In this document: positions 8,441-16,957 of the stretch, one piece after another | Numbering within the stretch: position 1 is the first letter of the stretch | Layout: every line of letters starts with the position of its first letter | From: IDS-8 sp964491485 | Lineage (GTDB): Bacteria; Pseudomonadota; Gammaproteobacteria; Steroidobacterales; Woeseiaceae | Direction: 5' to 3' | Length of the DNA: 40,155 nt | NCBI GenBank assembly: GCA_964491485.1 | Contig: CAZBGV010000024.1 | Location: 1-40,155, forward strand | The notes under the pieces: model-generated | The model's input: the letters and a program-made list of their open reading frames with translations, nothing else | Databases searched by the model: none | What the model was told of the DNA's origin: nothing | Program-made: the position numbers and the translations under genes

Positions 8441-8630
8441 GCGAATCCCTCTTGTCGACAGGATCAGTCTAGCCGATCCTTCGCGCCCGAGTTCAAGCAG
8501 CCGGCCGCGTCAGCGAGGCGCACGGAATCACCGATCAGGCCGATGTTCTGATCACCATCGTGCAGCTGGTCGGCCGTGCCTTGCGCGCGAAAACGCGTTA
8601 CATTGCAGCAAATTTTGGCGGGAGAGCGAA

Positions 8631-9872
8631 ATGAAAGCAACGTGCTGTGCGGTCCTCATCGGCCTCGTCTGCTGCGTGCAGGCTCACGCAGATGCCCAGG
8701 AAGGCCAGGCGTATTTCTCTCCCATGGTCACCTTCATCGATGACGACAAGGATCGCGCGGTCGACGACCAGGTCGGGGGCGGGCAGCTCAGCTTCGGCGG
8801 CGCGCTCAACGAGTACTGGAACCTGGAGGTCTATACGCACCTCGCGAACCTGGACGGCTTCGCCGAGCAGGATCATTTCGAAGCCGGTCTCAACCTGCAG
8901 TGGGTTTTGAACCGCTCGGGCCGTCTGTCACCGTACCTGTTCGCGGGCCTCGGCTATTTCAACGTGGACCCGGCCGACGGCAAAAGCGAGGACGGCGGCG
9001 CGTATTCGGCCGGGGCGGGGCTGCTCGCCGACCTTTTCGGCTCCAGCAACGTCGCATTGCGAGCGGAGTATCGCTATCGGCGCGACAACGCGCTCACCGA
9101 AACGATGGGGGATCACCTGTTCAGCCTCGGCCTGCAGATTCCGTTCGGCTCCGCGGAGCCGCGCGTGATCGACAGCGACCGGGACGGCGTCGAGGACAGC
9201 CGCGACCTGTGCCCGAATACGCCCCCGGGTACCGTGGTGGACAGCACCGGCTGCGGGGACGCCGACGGTGACGGCGTTGCCGACCCGCGGGACGAGTGTC
9301 CGGATACGCCCGCGGGCAGTCGCGTCGACGCCCGCGGCTGCGAGCTCGATGCGGACGGTGACGGCGTTGCGGACAGCAGGGACCGGTGCCCCAATACCGC
9401 ACGCGGCGCGGCGGTCGACGCCAACGGCTGCGAGCTCGACGAGGACGGTGACGGGGTGGTCGATCGGCGCGATGAGTGCCCGGGGACGCCGGCCGGCGTC
9501 CAGGTCGACGTCGCCGGCTGCGAGATCAGGGAAGCGATCCGCCTTCCGGGCGTCAACTTTGCGACCAACTCGGATCGCCTGCTGCCCGGTGCGGAGTCCG
9601 TCCTCGACAGGGCGGCGGCGACGCTCAAAAAGAACCCGTCGATCTCGGTGGAAGTCGCGGGCCATACCGACAGCGACGGCGCGGCCGCGTACAACGAAAG
9701 CCTTTCCGAACGCCGCGCCAGAACCGTGCGTGACTACCTGGTTGCCGCAGGCGTCGATCCCGGCCGCATGACGGTTCGCGGATACGGAGAGGAGCAGCCG
9801 ATCGCGGACAACAGCACGCCCGAAGGCAAGGCCGAGAACCGCCGGGTGGTGCTGCGCATAACGAAGCGCTGA
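8631..9872 (+). CDS. OmpA family outer membrane protein with thrombospondin type 3 repeats
   Basis: 413 residues. The start is the ATG behind GGGAGAG; a signal peptide spans about residues 1-20 (MKATCCAVLIGLVCCVQAHA). Residues 25-170 form an OmpA-like eight-strand barrel (alternating aromatic strands such as YLFAGLGYFNV and ALRAEYRYRRDN). Residues 178-300 hold four calcium-binding TSP3 repeats of the type DSDRDGVEDSRDLCPNTPPG, each ending in a Gly-Cys. The C-terminal OmpA domain contains VNFATNSDRLLPGA and VEVAGHTDSDGAAAYNESLS, then ERRARTV, the peptidoglycan (diaminopimelate) binding motif. Role: linking outer membrane to peptidoglycan, with a calcium-stiffened periplasmic spacer (family inference). 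It resembles the OprF/OmpA-TSP3 architecture. The GST gene follows after 24 bases. Confidence 0.95.
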   Translation: MKATCCAVLIGLVCCVQAHADAQEGQAYFSPMVTFIDDDKDRAVDDQVGGGQLSFGGALNEYWNLEVYTHLANLDGFAEQDHFEAGLNLQWVLNRSGRLSPYLFAGLGYFNVDPADGKSEDGGAYSAGAGLLADLFGSSNVALRAEYRYRRDNALTETMGDHLFSLGLQIPFGSAEPRVIDSDRDGVEDSRDLCPNTPPGTVVDSTGCGDADGDGVADPRDECPDTPAGSRVDARGCELDADGDGVADSRDRCPNTARGAAVDANGCELDEDGDGVVDRRDECPGTPAGVQVDVAGCEIREAIRLPGVNFATNSDRLLPGAESVLDRAAATLKKNPSISVEVAGHTDSDGAAAYNESLSERRARTVRDYLVAAGVDPGRMTVRGYGEEQPIADNSTPEGKAENRRVVLRITKR

Positions 9873-9896
9873 GTTTCCGGGACGGGGGCGAACGAC

Positions 9897-10511
9897 ATGG
9901 GGCGGGGGAACATCAGGCTCTACGGCGACTCGATCTCGGGCAACTGCTACAAGGTGAAGCACGTCTGTGCGGAGCTCGGCGTCCCGTACGACTGGGAGGA
10001 GGTGAACATCCTCGCCGGCGAGACGCGCACGCCCGAATTCCTCGCCATGAACCCGAACGGGAAGATTCCCCTGCTCGCGCTGCCGGACGGCCGTTACCTG
10101 GCGGAGTCGAACGCCATCATCAGCTATCTCGCGGACGGCACCGCGCTCGCCGGCGGCGATGCATTCGGGCGCGCCACCGTGCTGCAATGGATGTTCTTCG
10201 AGCAGTACAGCCATGAGCCGTACGTCGCCACCGCGCGTTTCATCGTGCGTTACCTCGGCAACCCGCCGGAGCGCCAGGCGGAGCTCGAGCAGAAGCGCAA
10301 GGTCGGTTACCGGGCGCTCGATGTCATGGAGACGGCGCTCGAGAAGTCGCCGTTCCTCGCGGGCGATCGGTTCACGCTCGCCGACATCTGCCTGTTCGCC
10401 TACACGCAGGTCGCGGGCGAGGGCGGCTTCACGCTCGAGCGCCACCCGGCGGTTCGTGCGTGGCTCGAGCGGGTGCGCGAGCGCCCGCGCTTCGTCCCGA
10501 TGTATGCCTGA
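9897..10511 (+). CDS. Glutathione S-transferase family protein
   Basis: 204 residues. The thioredoxin-fold half starts RLYGDSISGNCYKVKHVCAE, with SGNCYK at the catalytic turn, NPNGKIPLL at the cis-Pro loop and LAESNAIISYLA at the glutathione-binding Glu-Ser. The helical half ends with PFLAGDRFTLADICLFAYT, the N-capping box typical of GSTs. It is not closely similar to the GST at 1719-2351. Likely cytoplasmic; substrate unknown. It lies 24 bases after the ompA-like gene and may be read with it, although no coupling is visible. The RRM gene follows after 84 bases. Confidence 0.92.
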   Translation: MGRGNIRLYGDSISGNCYKVKHVCAELGVPYDWEEVNILAGETRTPEFLAMNPNGKIPLLALPDGRYLAESNAIISYLADGTALAGGDAFGRATVLQWMFFEQYSHEPYVATARFIVRYLGNPPERQAELEQKRKVGYRALDVMETALEKSPFLAGDRFTLADICLFAYTQVAGEGGFTLERHPAVRAWLERVRERPRFVPMYA

Positions 10512-10595
10512 CGGGCGCACGCCGGCATTGTGCGGCGCCCGGTGCGCCGCTACTATCGAATTTCCATGGCAGGGCTACCCCGAGAGCTCCGGACT

Positions 10596-10841
10596 ATGAA
10601 CATATACGTGGGCAACCTTCCCTACTCGACGACCGACGAGGATCTGCGAGCGGCGTTCGCACCTTATGGCGCCGTCACCTCGGCACGCGTCGTCTTCGAC
10701 CGGGAGACAGGCCGCTCGCGAGGCTTCGGATTCGTCGAGATGGCGAACTCGAGCGAAGCTCTTGCAGCGATCGAGGCCTTGAACAAGACCGAAATGCAGG
10801 GTCGGCAGCTCCGCATCAACGAAGCCCGCGCCCGCCGCTAG
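10596..10841 (+). CDS. RRM-domain RNA-binding protein
   Basis: 81 residues forming a single RNA recognition motif. RNP2 is IYVGNL (residues 3-8) and RNP1 is RGFGFVEM (about residues 41-48). The C-terminus is short and basic (RINEARARR). The start is the ATG directly before NIYVGNLPYS; an open frame upstream adds 22 residues without homology. Bacterial proteins of this kind bind single-stranded RNA and are often cold- or stress-responsive in cyanobacteria and proteobacteria; regulation is not visible here. The ribosome site is weak (GAGAG about 11 bases upstream). It is separated from the oxidase operon by 276 bases. Confidence 0.92.
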   Translation: MNIYVGNLPYSTTDEDLRAAFAPYGAVTSARVVFDRETGRSRGFGFVEMANSSEALAAIEALNKTEMQGRQLRINEARARR

Positions 10842-11117
10842 TCTCCCCGACCCGCGGTTCCGCCGAGGTCCACACCCCGCCCGCGCGATCACCGGCGCGG
10901 GGGCAGCGGCCTGCAGCGCGCGCGAGCCGCGCGCGTTGAAAGCCACCAGGCCCTGTTATAGATTGATTCCGACAGTCCGGCCGGCCCGTTCCTGACCGGC
11001 CCGCATCGACGCCTCGTCTGCTTTGTGCCACGCGCCCTGTGCGCGTGTCGACCCATTCCTACATGCACGTGAGATCGCGCCCGGCATGTGCCCGGGCGGC
11101 TTTCCGTGGAGGAGACC
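10842..11117. other. Intergenic region between RRM gene and oxidase operon
   Basis: No gene was recognised in these 276 bases. They are GC-rich, with alternating CGCGCG stretches (10915-10935) that could form local hairpins but with no T tract typical of an intrinsic terminator. A promoter candidate lies at 10936-10964, which would leave a leader of about 147 bases before ctaG. Confidence 0.5.
10936..10964 (+). promoter_or_regulatory. Putative sigma70 promoter of the cytochrome oxidase operon
   Basis: TTGAAA (5 of 6) at 10936-10941 and TAGATT (4 of 6) at 10959-10964 are spaced by 17 bases. They sit in the least GC-rich stretch between the RRM gene and ctaG. Confidence 0.45.
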
Positions 11118-11681
11118 ATGGTCGAGGCGTTCGGCCCGTTGTCGGCGCAGATGCTGCTGCACATCGCTGCGATGAATGCCGCCGCGCCGCTGCTCGCGAT
11201 CGCCGTGCTCCGCGCGGCGCGTGCGGCAGTCGCGCGCGCGCTGCTGCCGGCCACGCTCGTCCAGGCGCTGCTGCTCTGGGCATGGCATGCGCCGCCGGCC
11301 GTCGCGGCGACGATGCACTCGGACGTGCTGCACGCCGTGATGCTCATGTCGCTGCTCGCCGCCGCGCTGCTGTTCTGGACGGCGGTCTTCGCCTGCCGCG
11401 AGGCGCGCTGGCGCGCGATCCTGTCGCTCCTCGTGACCGGTAAGCTCTTTTGCCTGCTGGGCGTGCTGCTGGTGTTCGCGCCGCGCGCGCTCTACCCCGC
11501 GTTGTCCGAAGCCGGCTCCGCGGCCCTGGCCGATCAGCAGCTCGCCGGCCTGCTGATGCTCGTCGCCTGCCCCGTCACGTACCTCGTCGCGGGTGTCGTC
11601 CTCGCCGCGCGCTGGCTCGGCCGCATCGATGCGGCCGACCGGCTGCCCACCGGCTCCAGGAATGAACGGCGGGCGGCCTGA
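11118..11681 (+). CDS. ctaG: Cytochrome c oxidase assembly factor, Caa3_CtaG family
   Basis: 187 residues from the ATG at 11118, chosen because GGAGGAGACC lies immediately upstream; a start 30 bases earlier is less likely. About five membrane helices are seen, with a conserved LWAWHAPPA-type motif (LLLWAWHAPPAVAATMHSDV), and LHAVMLMSLLAAALLFWTAVF, characteristic of the Caa3-type CtaG family rather than Cox11. Role: insertion of copper (CuB site) during assembly of caa3-type oxidase in the inner membrane, by family. First gene of the oxidase operon; its end overlaps the following cytochrome gene by 20 bases, consistent with coupled expression. Confidence 0.87.
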   Translation: MVEAFGPLSAQMLLHIAAMNAAAPLLAIAVLRAARAAVARALLPATLVQALLLWAWHAPPAVAATMHSDVLHAVMLMSLLAAALLFWTAVFACREARWRAILSLLVTGKLFCLLGVLLVFAPRALYPALSEAGSAALADQQLAGLLMLVACPVTYLVAGVVLAARWLGRIDAADRLPTGSRNERRAA

Positions 11682-12855
11682 GCGCAACCGATGGAGGCGC
11701 CTGCTGCGGCATGGCGCCGTGTTCCTCGCCGTCGCGGCGGCCGGCGGAGCGCTCTTCGTCTGGTCCGGTGTCTACGACGTCTCCGCCTCGAACGACCATT
11801 GGGCGATTACGAACTGGCTGATCGAGCGCGTGCGCGTCCGCTCGGTGGCCGCGCGGAGCGCCTTCGTCGACGCGCCGCCGCCGCTCGGCGACCCCGACCT
11901 GATCGGCCTCGGCGCCGCCCACTTCGAGGGCGCCTGCACGCCGTGCCACAGCCGTCCGCGCGATCCGCGCAACGCGATCGTCGCCGCGATGCTGCCGCCG
12001 CCGCCGCCGCTGTCCGGCTCCGTGCCGGAGCTCGATACGAACGAGATCTTCTGGATCGTGAAGCACGGGCTCAAGTTCACCGCGATGCCCGCGTGGCCGT
12101 CGCAGCAACGTGACGACGAGGTGTGGGCCGTCACCGCCTTTCTCCTGCGCCTGCCCGGCATGTCGCAGCAGGATTATCTCGAACGCTCTGGCGTCACGCG
12201 TGCCGGTGCGCAACCGAAGAGCGATGCCGAGCTCGCGCAAAGCAACGAATCGCTCTCGCTCACCGAGTGCGTGCGCTGCCACGGCGACGCGTCGCGGCCG
12301 CCGCTTTCGGATCTCATTCCGCTGCTCAACGGGCAAGCGCGTGCCTACCTGGAGCGGGCGCTGTACGAGTACGCGGCGAGAAAGCGGGAGAGCGGCATCA
12401 TGCAGCCCGTCTCGAGCCTGCTGCATCCGGACGAGCGGCGGCGCATCGCCCGGTGGTACGCAAGCCTCGAAGCGCCGCCGACAGAGGGTGAAGCGTCGCG
12501 CGCGGCGCGCGCGCCTGCGGGCTACGAGCGGACGGCGGCGGAGGCGGAAGCGTCGATCGAGCGCGGGCGCACACTCGCGCTCGAGGGCGACCCCGAACGG
12601 GGTTTGCCGCCTTGCCTCGCGTGCCACTCCGGGCAACACCCGGGGAGCTTCCCGGCGCTCGCGGGACAAAGCGGGGCTTACCTGGAGTCGCAGCTGCGGG
12701 CGTTCCGCGGGGACGCCCGCAACGGCTCGGGATACGGGGAGATCATGACCGTCATCGCGCGCCGGCTGACGCCACGACAGATGGCGGATGCCGCGAGCTT
12801 TTTCGCCTCGCTGCCGCCGGGGGAAGCTCCCGTCCGCGCGGAGCCGGCGCGATGA
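11662..12855 (+). CDS. Membrane-anchored three-heme cytochrome c
   Basis: 397 residues. One N-terminal membrane anchor (residues 18-36, FAV/GAVFLAVAAAGGALFVW) is followed by a periplasmic region with three CxxCH heme c sites: CTPCH at 92-96, CVRCH at 203-207 and CLACH at 318-322. Each lies in a separate cytochrome c-like domain; the middle and last domains resemble the paired domains of cytochrome c4. Likely role: electron carrier feeding the adjacent oxidase from the bc1 complex or another donor (inference). The ATG lies inside the end of ctaG, with CCAGG just before it; the stop overlaps coxB by four bases (ATGA). No fused oxidase domain is present. Confidence 0.9.
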   Translation: MNGGRPERNRWRRLLRHGAVFLAVAAAGGALFVWSGVYDVSASNDHWAITNWLIERVRVRSVAARSAFVDAPPPLGDPDLIGLGAAHFEGACTPCHSRPRDPRNAIVAAMLPPPPPLSGSVPELDTNEIFWIVKHGLKFTAMPAWPSQQRDDEVWAVTAFLLRLPGMSQQDYLERSGVTRAGAQPKSDAELAQSNESLSLTECVRCHGDASRPPLSDLIPLLNGQARAYLERALYEYAARKRESGIMQPVSSLLHPDERRRIARWYASLEAPPTEGEASRAARAPAGYERTAAEAEASIERGRTLALEGDPERGLPPCLACHSGQHPGSFPALAGQSGAYLESQLRAFRGDARNGSGYGEIMTVIARRLTPRQMADAASFFASLPPGEAPVRAEPAR

Positions 12856-13913
12856 CGCCGGCTGCTCGCCGGCGCTGGCCCGCCGCGGCCGTTCCCGGCA
12901 TCGCCGCCGGCATTCTCGCCGCGGGATGCTCGGGCGTGCAGTCGGCGCTGCAGCCGGCCGGCAGGGAAGCGGCGCACATCGATGCGCTCCTCGTCGGGGT
13001 CACGGTGTTCTGCACGCTGGTGTTCATCGTTGTTTGCGCGGCGGCCGGGGTCGCCCTGTTCGGAGGCCGCAGCTCCCGGGCCCGGCTGGCAAACGATCGG
13101 GTGGTCATCGGCGGCGGCATCGTGTTTCCCATCGTCGCTCTCTCGGTGCTGCTCGCTCTCGGCGTGTACGTCATGAGCTTCGGCGGCAGCGCCGGGCGCG
13201 GCACCGGTCTCCGCCTGCATGTCGATGACGCCACGGCGAGCGAAGCTGCCCGCGAGTCGGGTCTCGCGATTGCCGTATCCGGCGAGCGCTGGTGGTGGCG
13301 CGTCGCGTACGTGCTGCCCGACGGCCGCCGCTTCGAAAGCGCGAACGAGCTGCGCCTGCCGGTGGGGAAGCCCGTTCCCGTGCTGCTGACGTCGCCGGAC
13401 GTGATCCACAGCTTCTGGGTGCCCAGACTCGCGGGCAAGCTCGACATGATCCCGGGGCGTGTGAACACGCAGACGCTCACCGCCACGGAGCCCGGCGTGA
13501 GCCGCGGACAGTGCGCCGAGTACTGCGGCGGCGCGCACGCGCTCATGGCGCTCTACGTCGTGGCCGTGCCGCCGGACGAGTTCTCGGCGTGGCTCGCGCG
13601 CGAAGCGGGGCCGGCCGCGGTGCCCGACGGCGCGGGGGAGCAGCGCGGGCAGGCGCTCTTCATCCGTTACGGCTGCACGGGCTGCCACGCGGTGCGCGGC
13701 ACCGGCGCGCGCGGCACGATCGGCCCCGACCTGACGCACGTCGGCAGCCGCTATTCGCTCGGTGCCGGCATCCTGCCCAACGATGCCGCGGCGTTCGCCC
13801 GCTGGATCCGCGACAACCAGCACGTGAAGCCCGAGAACCTGATGCCGCCGTTCGAGATCTTCACGGACGCCGAGCTCGCGGAGCTCTCGGCTTACCTGGA
13901 GCAGCTCGAGTGA
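12852..13913 (+). CDS. coxB: Cytochrome c oxidase subunit II with fused cytochrome c domain
   Basis: 353 residues. A lipoprotein-type signal (LAAGC, Cys26) and two membrane helices (about 45-70 and 85-110) precede the cupredoxin domain. CuA ligands are all present: His186 (VIHSFWVP), Cys221, Glu223 backbone, Cys225, His229 and Met232 in CAEYCGGAHALM. The conserved electron-entry WWW run is at 147-149. A C-terminal cytochrome c domain has CTGCH at 275-279 and the likely axial Met331 (ENLMPPF). This is the caa3-type subunit II design, with heme c attached to CuA. It overlaps both neighbours by four bases (ATGA and GTGA), so the complex is probably made stoichiometrically. Confidence 0.96.
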   Translation: MTPAARRRWPAAAVPGIAAGILAAGCSGVQSALQPAGREAAHIDALLVGVTVFCTLVFIVVCAAAGVALFGGRSSRARLANDRVVIGGGIVFPIVALSVLLALGVYVMSFGGSAGRGTGLRLHVDDATASEAARESGLAIAVSGERWWWRVAYVLPDGRRFESANELRLPVGKPVPVLLTSPDVIHSFWVPRLAGKLDMIPGRVNTQTLTATEPGVSRGQCAEYCGGAHALMALYVVAVPPDEFSAWLAREAGPAAVPDGAGEQRGQALFIRYGCTGCHAVRGTGARGTIGPDLTHVGSRYSLGAGILPNDAAAFARWIRDNQHVKPENLMPPFEIFTDAELAELSAYLEQLE

Positions 13914-16444
13914 CCGGCACGCCGCGGGAGCTGCCGAACCCGACGCCGCGCCCTCAAGCTGAGCTCGCGGAGCTCGAGCGCGCCTGGGCGACGCCGAAAG
14001 GCTGGCGCATCCTGAGCGCGGTCAACAACACCGTCATCGGGATCTTCTACATCGGCGCCGCGTTCGCGTTCTTCCTGGTCGCCGGCCTGCTCGCGCTCCT
14101 CATGCGCACCCAGCTCGCCGTGCCCGACAACGACTTCATCGGCCAGGCGCTCTACAACCAGATGTTCACCGTGCACGGCACGACCATGATGTTCCTGTTC
14201 GCCGTGCCGGCCGTCGAGGCGCTCGGGGTCATGCTGCTGCCGCAGATGCTCGCGGCGCGCGACCTGCCGTTCCCGCGGCTCTCCGCGTTCGCCATCTGGG
14301 CCTACATCATCGGGGGCTCGGTGTTCGTGACGACGATCCTGTACGACCTCGCGCCGGCCGGCGGCTGGTTCATGTACCCGCCGCTCACGCTTGCCGAGTT
14401 CTCACCGGGCGACAACGCCGATTTCTGGCTGCTCGGCATCGGCTTCATCGAGATCTCCGCGATCGCCGGTGCGATCGAGATCGTCGTCGGCACGCTGCGC
14501 ACCCGCCCGCCCGGCATGACGCTGATGCGCATGCCGATCTTCGCCTGGGCGATGCTGATCTTCGCCGCGATGATCATGTTCGCGTTCCCCGCGGTGATCC
14601 TCGCCACGATGATGCTCGAGATCGAGCGCTCGTTCGGCTGGCCGTTCTTCACCGCCGCGCAGGGCGGCGATCCGCTGCTCTGGCAGCACCTCTTCTGGTT
14701 CTTCGGGCACCCGGAGGTCTACATTATCTTCCTGCCCGCGGCCGGGCTCGTGTCGATGATCGTGCCGGCGATGGCGCAGCGGCCGCTGCTCGGCTATCGC
14801 CTGATCGTGGTGGCGCTGGTCGCGACCGGCTTCTTCAGCTTCGGCCTGTGGGTGCACCACATGTTCGCGACTGGCATTCCCGCGCTGTCGCTCGCGTTCT
14901 TCTCGGCCGCCAGCATGGCGGTGGCGGTGCCCTCCGGGATCCAGGTGTTCTCCTGGATCGCCACCATCGCGTCCAGCCGCGAGCGGTTCCGTTTCACGAC
15001 GCCGGGTCTCTTCGTGCTCGGCTTCCTGTTCATCTTCACGATCGGCGGGCTCACCGGCGTGATGGTCGCGATGGTGCCGATCGATTTCCAGGTGCACGAC
15101 ACGTACTTCGTCGTGGCGCACTTTCATTACGTGCTGGTCGGCGGGATGGTGTTTCCGCTGTTCGCCACTTTCTACTACTGGGCGCCGATGGCGAGCCGCA
15201 ACATGCTGTCCGAGCGTTTGGGCCGCTGGGTGTTCTGGCTGATGTTCGCGGGCTTCAACATTGCGTTCCTGCCGATGCACGTGACCGGGCTGCTCGGCAT
15301 GCCGCGCCGGGTCTGGACGTATCCGGCGGACCTCGGCTGGGAGCCGCTCAACATGATCTCCACGATCGGCGCGTACGTGCTCGGCGCGGGCGTGCTGCTT
15401 TTCGTCATCGACCTGCTCGTGCGCTTCCGGCCGGGACAGGGCGGGTCGAATCCGTGGCGCGCCGGCACGCTCGAATGGCTGCCGAGCGACGTCTATTCGG
15501 CACGCAGCATCCCGCTCGTCACGAGCCGCGAGCCGATCTGGGACCAGCCGAACCTGGCGGAGGACGTCGCCGCCGGCGCGTACTACCTGCCCGGCGCGCC
15601 GACGGGCGGGCGGGAGACGCTCGTCACCTCGCCGGTCGAGGCGCGTCCGCAGTACGTGATCCGGATGCCGGGCGCGGGCTGGCCGCCGTTCCTCGCTGCG
15701 CTGTTCACCGCCGCCTGCTTTCTCGTCCTCACCGTGAAGCTGGTGATCCCGGCGATCGCCTGCGGCGCGCTCGCGATCGTCTTCTGCCTCGCGTGGGCGT
15801 GGAGCCTGGACCCCGGCCCGGGAAAGGGCGAGGTGGACATCGGCGGCGGCATCCGGCTGCCCACCTACATGACCGGCACGCGCTCGCATGCCTGGTGGGC
15901 CGTCGTCGTGCTCATCTTCGTCGCCGCTTCGCTGTACCTCGCGTATGTCTTCTCCTACCTGTTCCTGTGGACGGTGTCGCCGGAGGTGTGGGCGCCGGCC
16001 GGCTCGCCCGCGCTGCCGGGCATCGGCTCGCCCGCTGCCTCGGCCGTGCTGCTGCTCGCGGGCTCGGGCCTGCTGTCTGCCGCGCAACGTGCACTGCCGC
16101 CGGCCGGCCGCTTGCGGCTCGCCGTGCCGGTGCTCGTGGTGCTGGCGCTCGGCTGCCTGGTTGCAGCGCTCGGCATCGAGATTGCCGGTCACTGGCAGGC
16201 CGGCCTCCGGCCCGCGCAGAACGCGTACGGCGCGAGCGTGTACCTCGGGATCGTGCTGTTCGGCCAGCTCGCGTTCGCGAACGTCGTCCTGGGCGGCTTC
16301 GTCGCCGCGCGCCACATCGCCGGCCGGCTCGACCGCGAGCGCCGCGTGACCTTCGACAATCTCGCGCTGCTCTTCCATTACACCGTCGCGCAGTCGCTCG
16401 TCGGGCTCGCCCTCGTGCACGGCTTTCCGCGGCTGGTCACATGA
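13910..16444 (+). CDS. coxA: Cytochrome c oxidase subunit I fused to subunit III
   Basis: 844 residues from a GTG overlapping the coxB stop. The first 540 residues form subunit I, with all ligands: His89 (VHGTTMMF, heme a), His267 and Tyr271 in GHPEVYIIF (CuB with cross-linked Tyr; Glu269 is the D-channel Glu of A-type enzymes), His316-His317 (CuB), His404 (heme a3) and His406 (heme a) in VVAHFHYVL. After a loop (about 545-600) come two helices and then the five-helix subunit III-like region (about 650-840; IGGGIRLPTYMTGTRSHAWW ... LYLAYVFSYLFLW). Role: proton-pumping reduction of oxygen to water. Subunits I and III are normally separate genes; fusion is known in some caa3 and ba-type clusters. 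Confidence 0.95.
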   Translation: MTGTPRELPNPTPRPQAELAELERAWATPKGWRILSAVNNTVIGIFYIGAAFAFFLVAGLLALLMRTQLAVPDNDFIGQALYNQMFTVHGTTMMFLFAVPAVEALGVMLLPQMLAARDLPFPRLSAFAIWAYIIGGSVFVTTILYDLAPAGGWFMYPPLTLAEFSPGDNADFWLLGIGFIEISAIAGAIEIVVGTLRTRPPGMTLMRMPIFAWAMLIFAAMIMFAFPAVILATMMLEIERSFGWPFFTAAQGGDPLLWQHLFWFFGHPEVYIIFLPAAGLVSMIVPAMAQRPLLGYRLIVVALVATGFFSFGLWVHHMFATGIPALSLAFFSAASMAVAVPSGIQVFSWIATIASSRERFRFTTPGLFVLGFLFIFTIGGLTGVMVAMVPIDFQVHDTYFVVAHFHYVLVGGMVFPLFATFYYWAPMASRNMLSERLGRWVFWLMFAGFNIAFLPMHVTGLLGMPRRVWTYPADLGWEPLNMISTIGAYVLGAGVLLFVIDLLVRFRPGQGGSNPWRAGTLEWLPSDVYSARSIPLVTSREPIWDQPNLAEDVAAGAYYLPGAPTGGRETLVTSPVEARPQYVIRMPGAGWPPFLAALFTAACFLVLTVKLVIPAIACGALAIVFCLAWAWSLDPGPGKGEVDIGGGIRLPTYMTGTRSHAWWAVVVLIFVAASLYLAYVFSYLFLWTVSPEVWAPAGSPALPGIGSPAASAVLLLAGSGLLSAAQRALPPAGRLRLAVPVLVVLALGCLVAALGIEIAGHWQAGLRPAQNAYGASVYLGIVLFGQLAFANVVLGGFVAARHIAGRLDRERRVTFDNLALLFHYTVAQSLVGLALVHGFPRLVT

Positions 16445-16845
16445 AGACGGAACGCGTGCAGGCGGGAGAGGATCCGGGCCCGATCGCGGGCGCGCTCGCT
16501 TTCCTGCTCTGCGGCCCGCTCGTCTGGGCCGGGCACCTGTTCCTCGTGTATGCGCTGCAGTCGATGCTGTGCGCGTTCCGGCTGACGGGCATCGCGAGCG
16601 TGGCCCCGTGGCTCATCGAGGGCGCGGTCGGCGCGATCACGGTGCTTGCCGCTCTCGCGCTCGTGCTGGCGATCCGGTTCCCGCACGGCGCCGCCAGGCT
16701 GCTGCGCGCGGCCGGATTCCTGCGCGGCGAGAACGGCGCTTTCATGCTGCTCGTCATGCGGCTGCTCGCCGCGCTTTCGCTGGCAGGCGTCCTGTGGGCG
16801 GGCGCAACGGTGCTGCTGCTCGCGCCCTGCGGCCAGCTGCGCTGA
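16441..16845 (+). CDS. Small membrane protein of the oxidase operon
   Basis: 134 residues starting at an ATG that overlaps the coxA stop (ATGA). Three or four hydrophobic helices are seen (about residues 17-37, 48-76 and 98-127), with a conserved-looking GPLVWAGHLFLVYALQS segment at 26-42. I recognise no named subunit. Proteins of this size and pattern occur as the last gene of caa3-type oxidase clusters, so it may be a small accessory subunit such as a subunit IV analogue (inference). The His in WAGH and the Cys at 47 are worth noting, but no heme or copper motif is formed. It ends the operon. Confidence 0.75.
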   Translation: MKTERVQAGEDPGPIAGALAFLLCGPLVWAGHLFLVYALQSMLCAFRLTGIASVAPWLIEGAVGAITVLAALALVLAIRFPHGAARLLRAAGFLRGENGAFMLLVMRLLAALSLAGVLWAGATVLLLAPCGQLR

Positions 16846-16855
16846 GCGTATGGCA

Positions 16856-16870
16856 TTTCCGCGGGAACGC
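16856..16870. repeat. Copy of the TTYCCGCGGGAA palindromic element
   Basis: TTTCCGCGGGAA followed by CGC, 11 bases after the oxidase operon stop. It matches the core found at 20486-20497 exactly and differs by one base from the perfect palindrome in the HNH gene. It could act as an operon-end hairpin, but no T tract follows. Confidence 0.5.
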
Positions 16871-16897
16871 GGCTGGCCAGAACGGCGGGCCGGCGGA

Positions 16898-16926
16898 CTG
16901 ACGCTGGCGCGCTCAGCCGTTACACT
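16898..16926 (+). promoter_or_regulatory. Putative sigma70 promoter of the M1 peptidase gene
   Basis: CTGACG (4 of 6) at 16898-16903 and TACACT (4 of 6) at 16921-16926 are spaced by 17 bases. The predicted start is about 25 bases before the ATG at 16958, leaving just enough leader for the GGGGAG ribosome site. Confidence 0.45.
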
Positions 16927-16957
16927 CGACGGTTTCGTTCGAAACGGGGAGTGTTCC

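Noticed and set aside
8571..8604. TTGCGC and TACATT as a promoter for the ompA-like gene
   Set aside because: Spacing is 12 bases, too short for sigma70.
14402..16420. 672-residue open frame on the minus strand opposite coxA
   Set aside because: It is antisense to a gene with all oxidase ligands; its composition (His, Arg, Glu, Asp-rich, no domain) is the usual shadow of GC-rich coding DNA.
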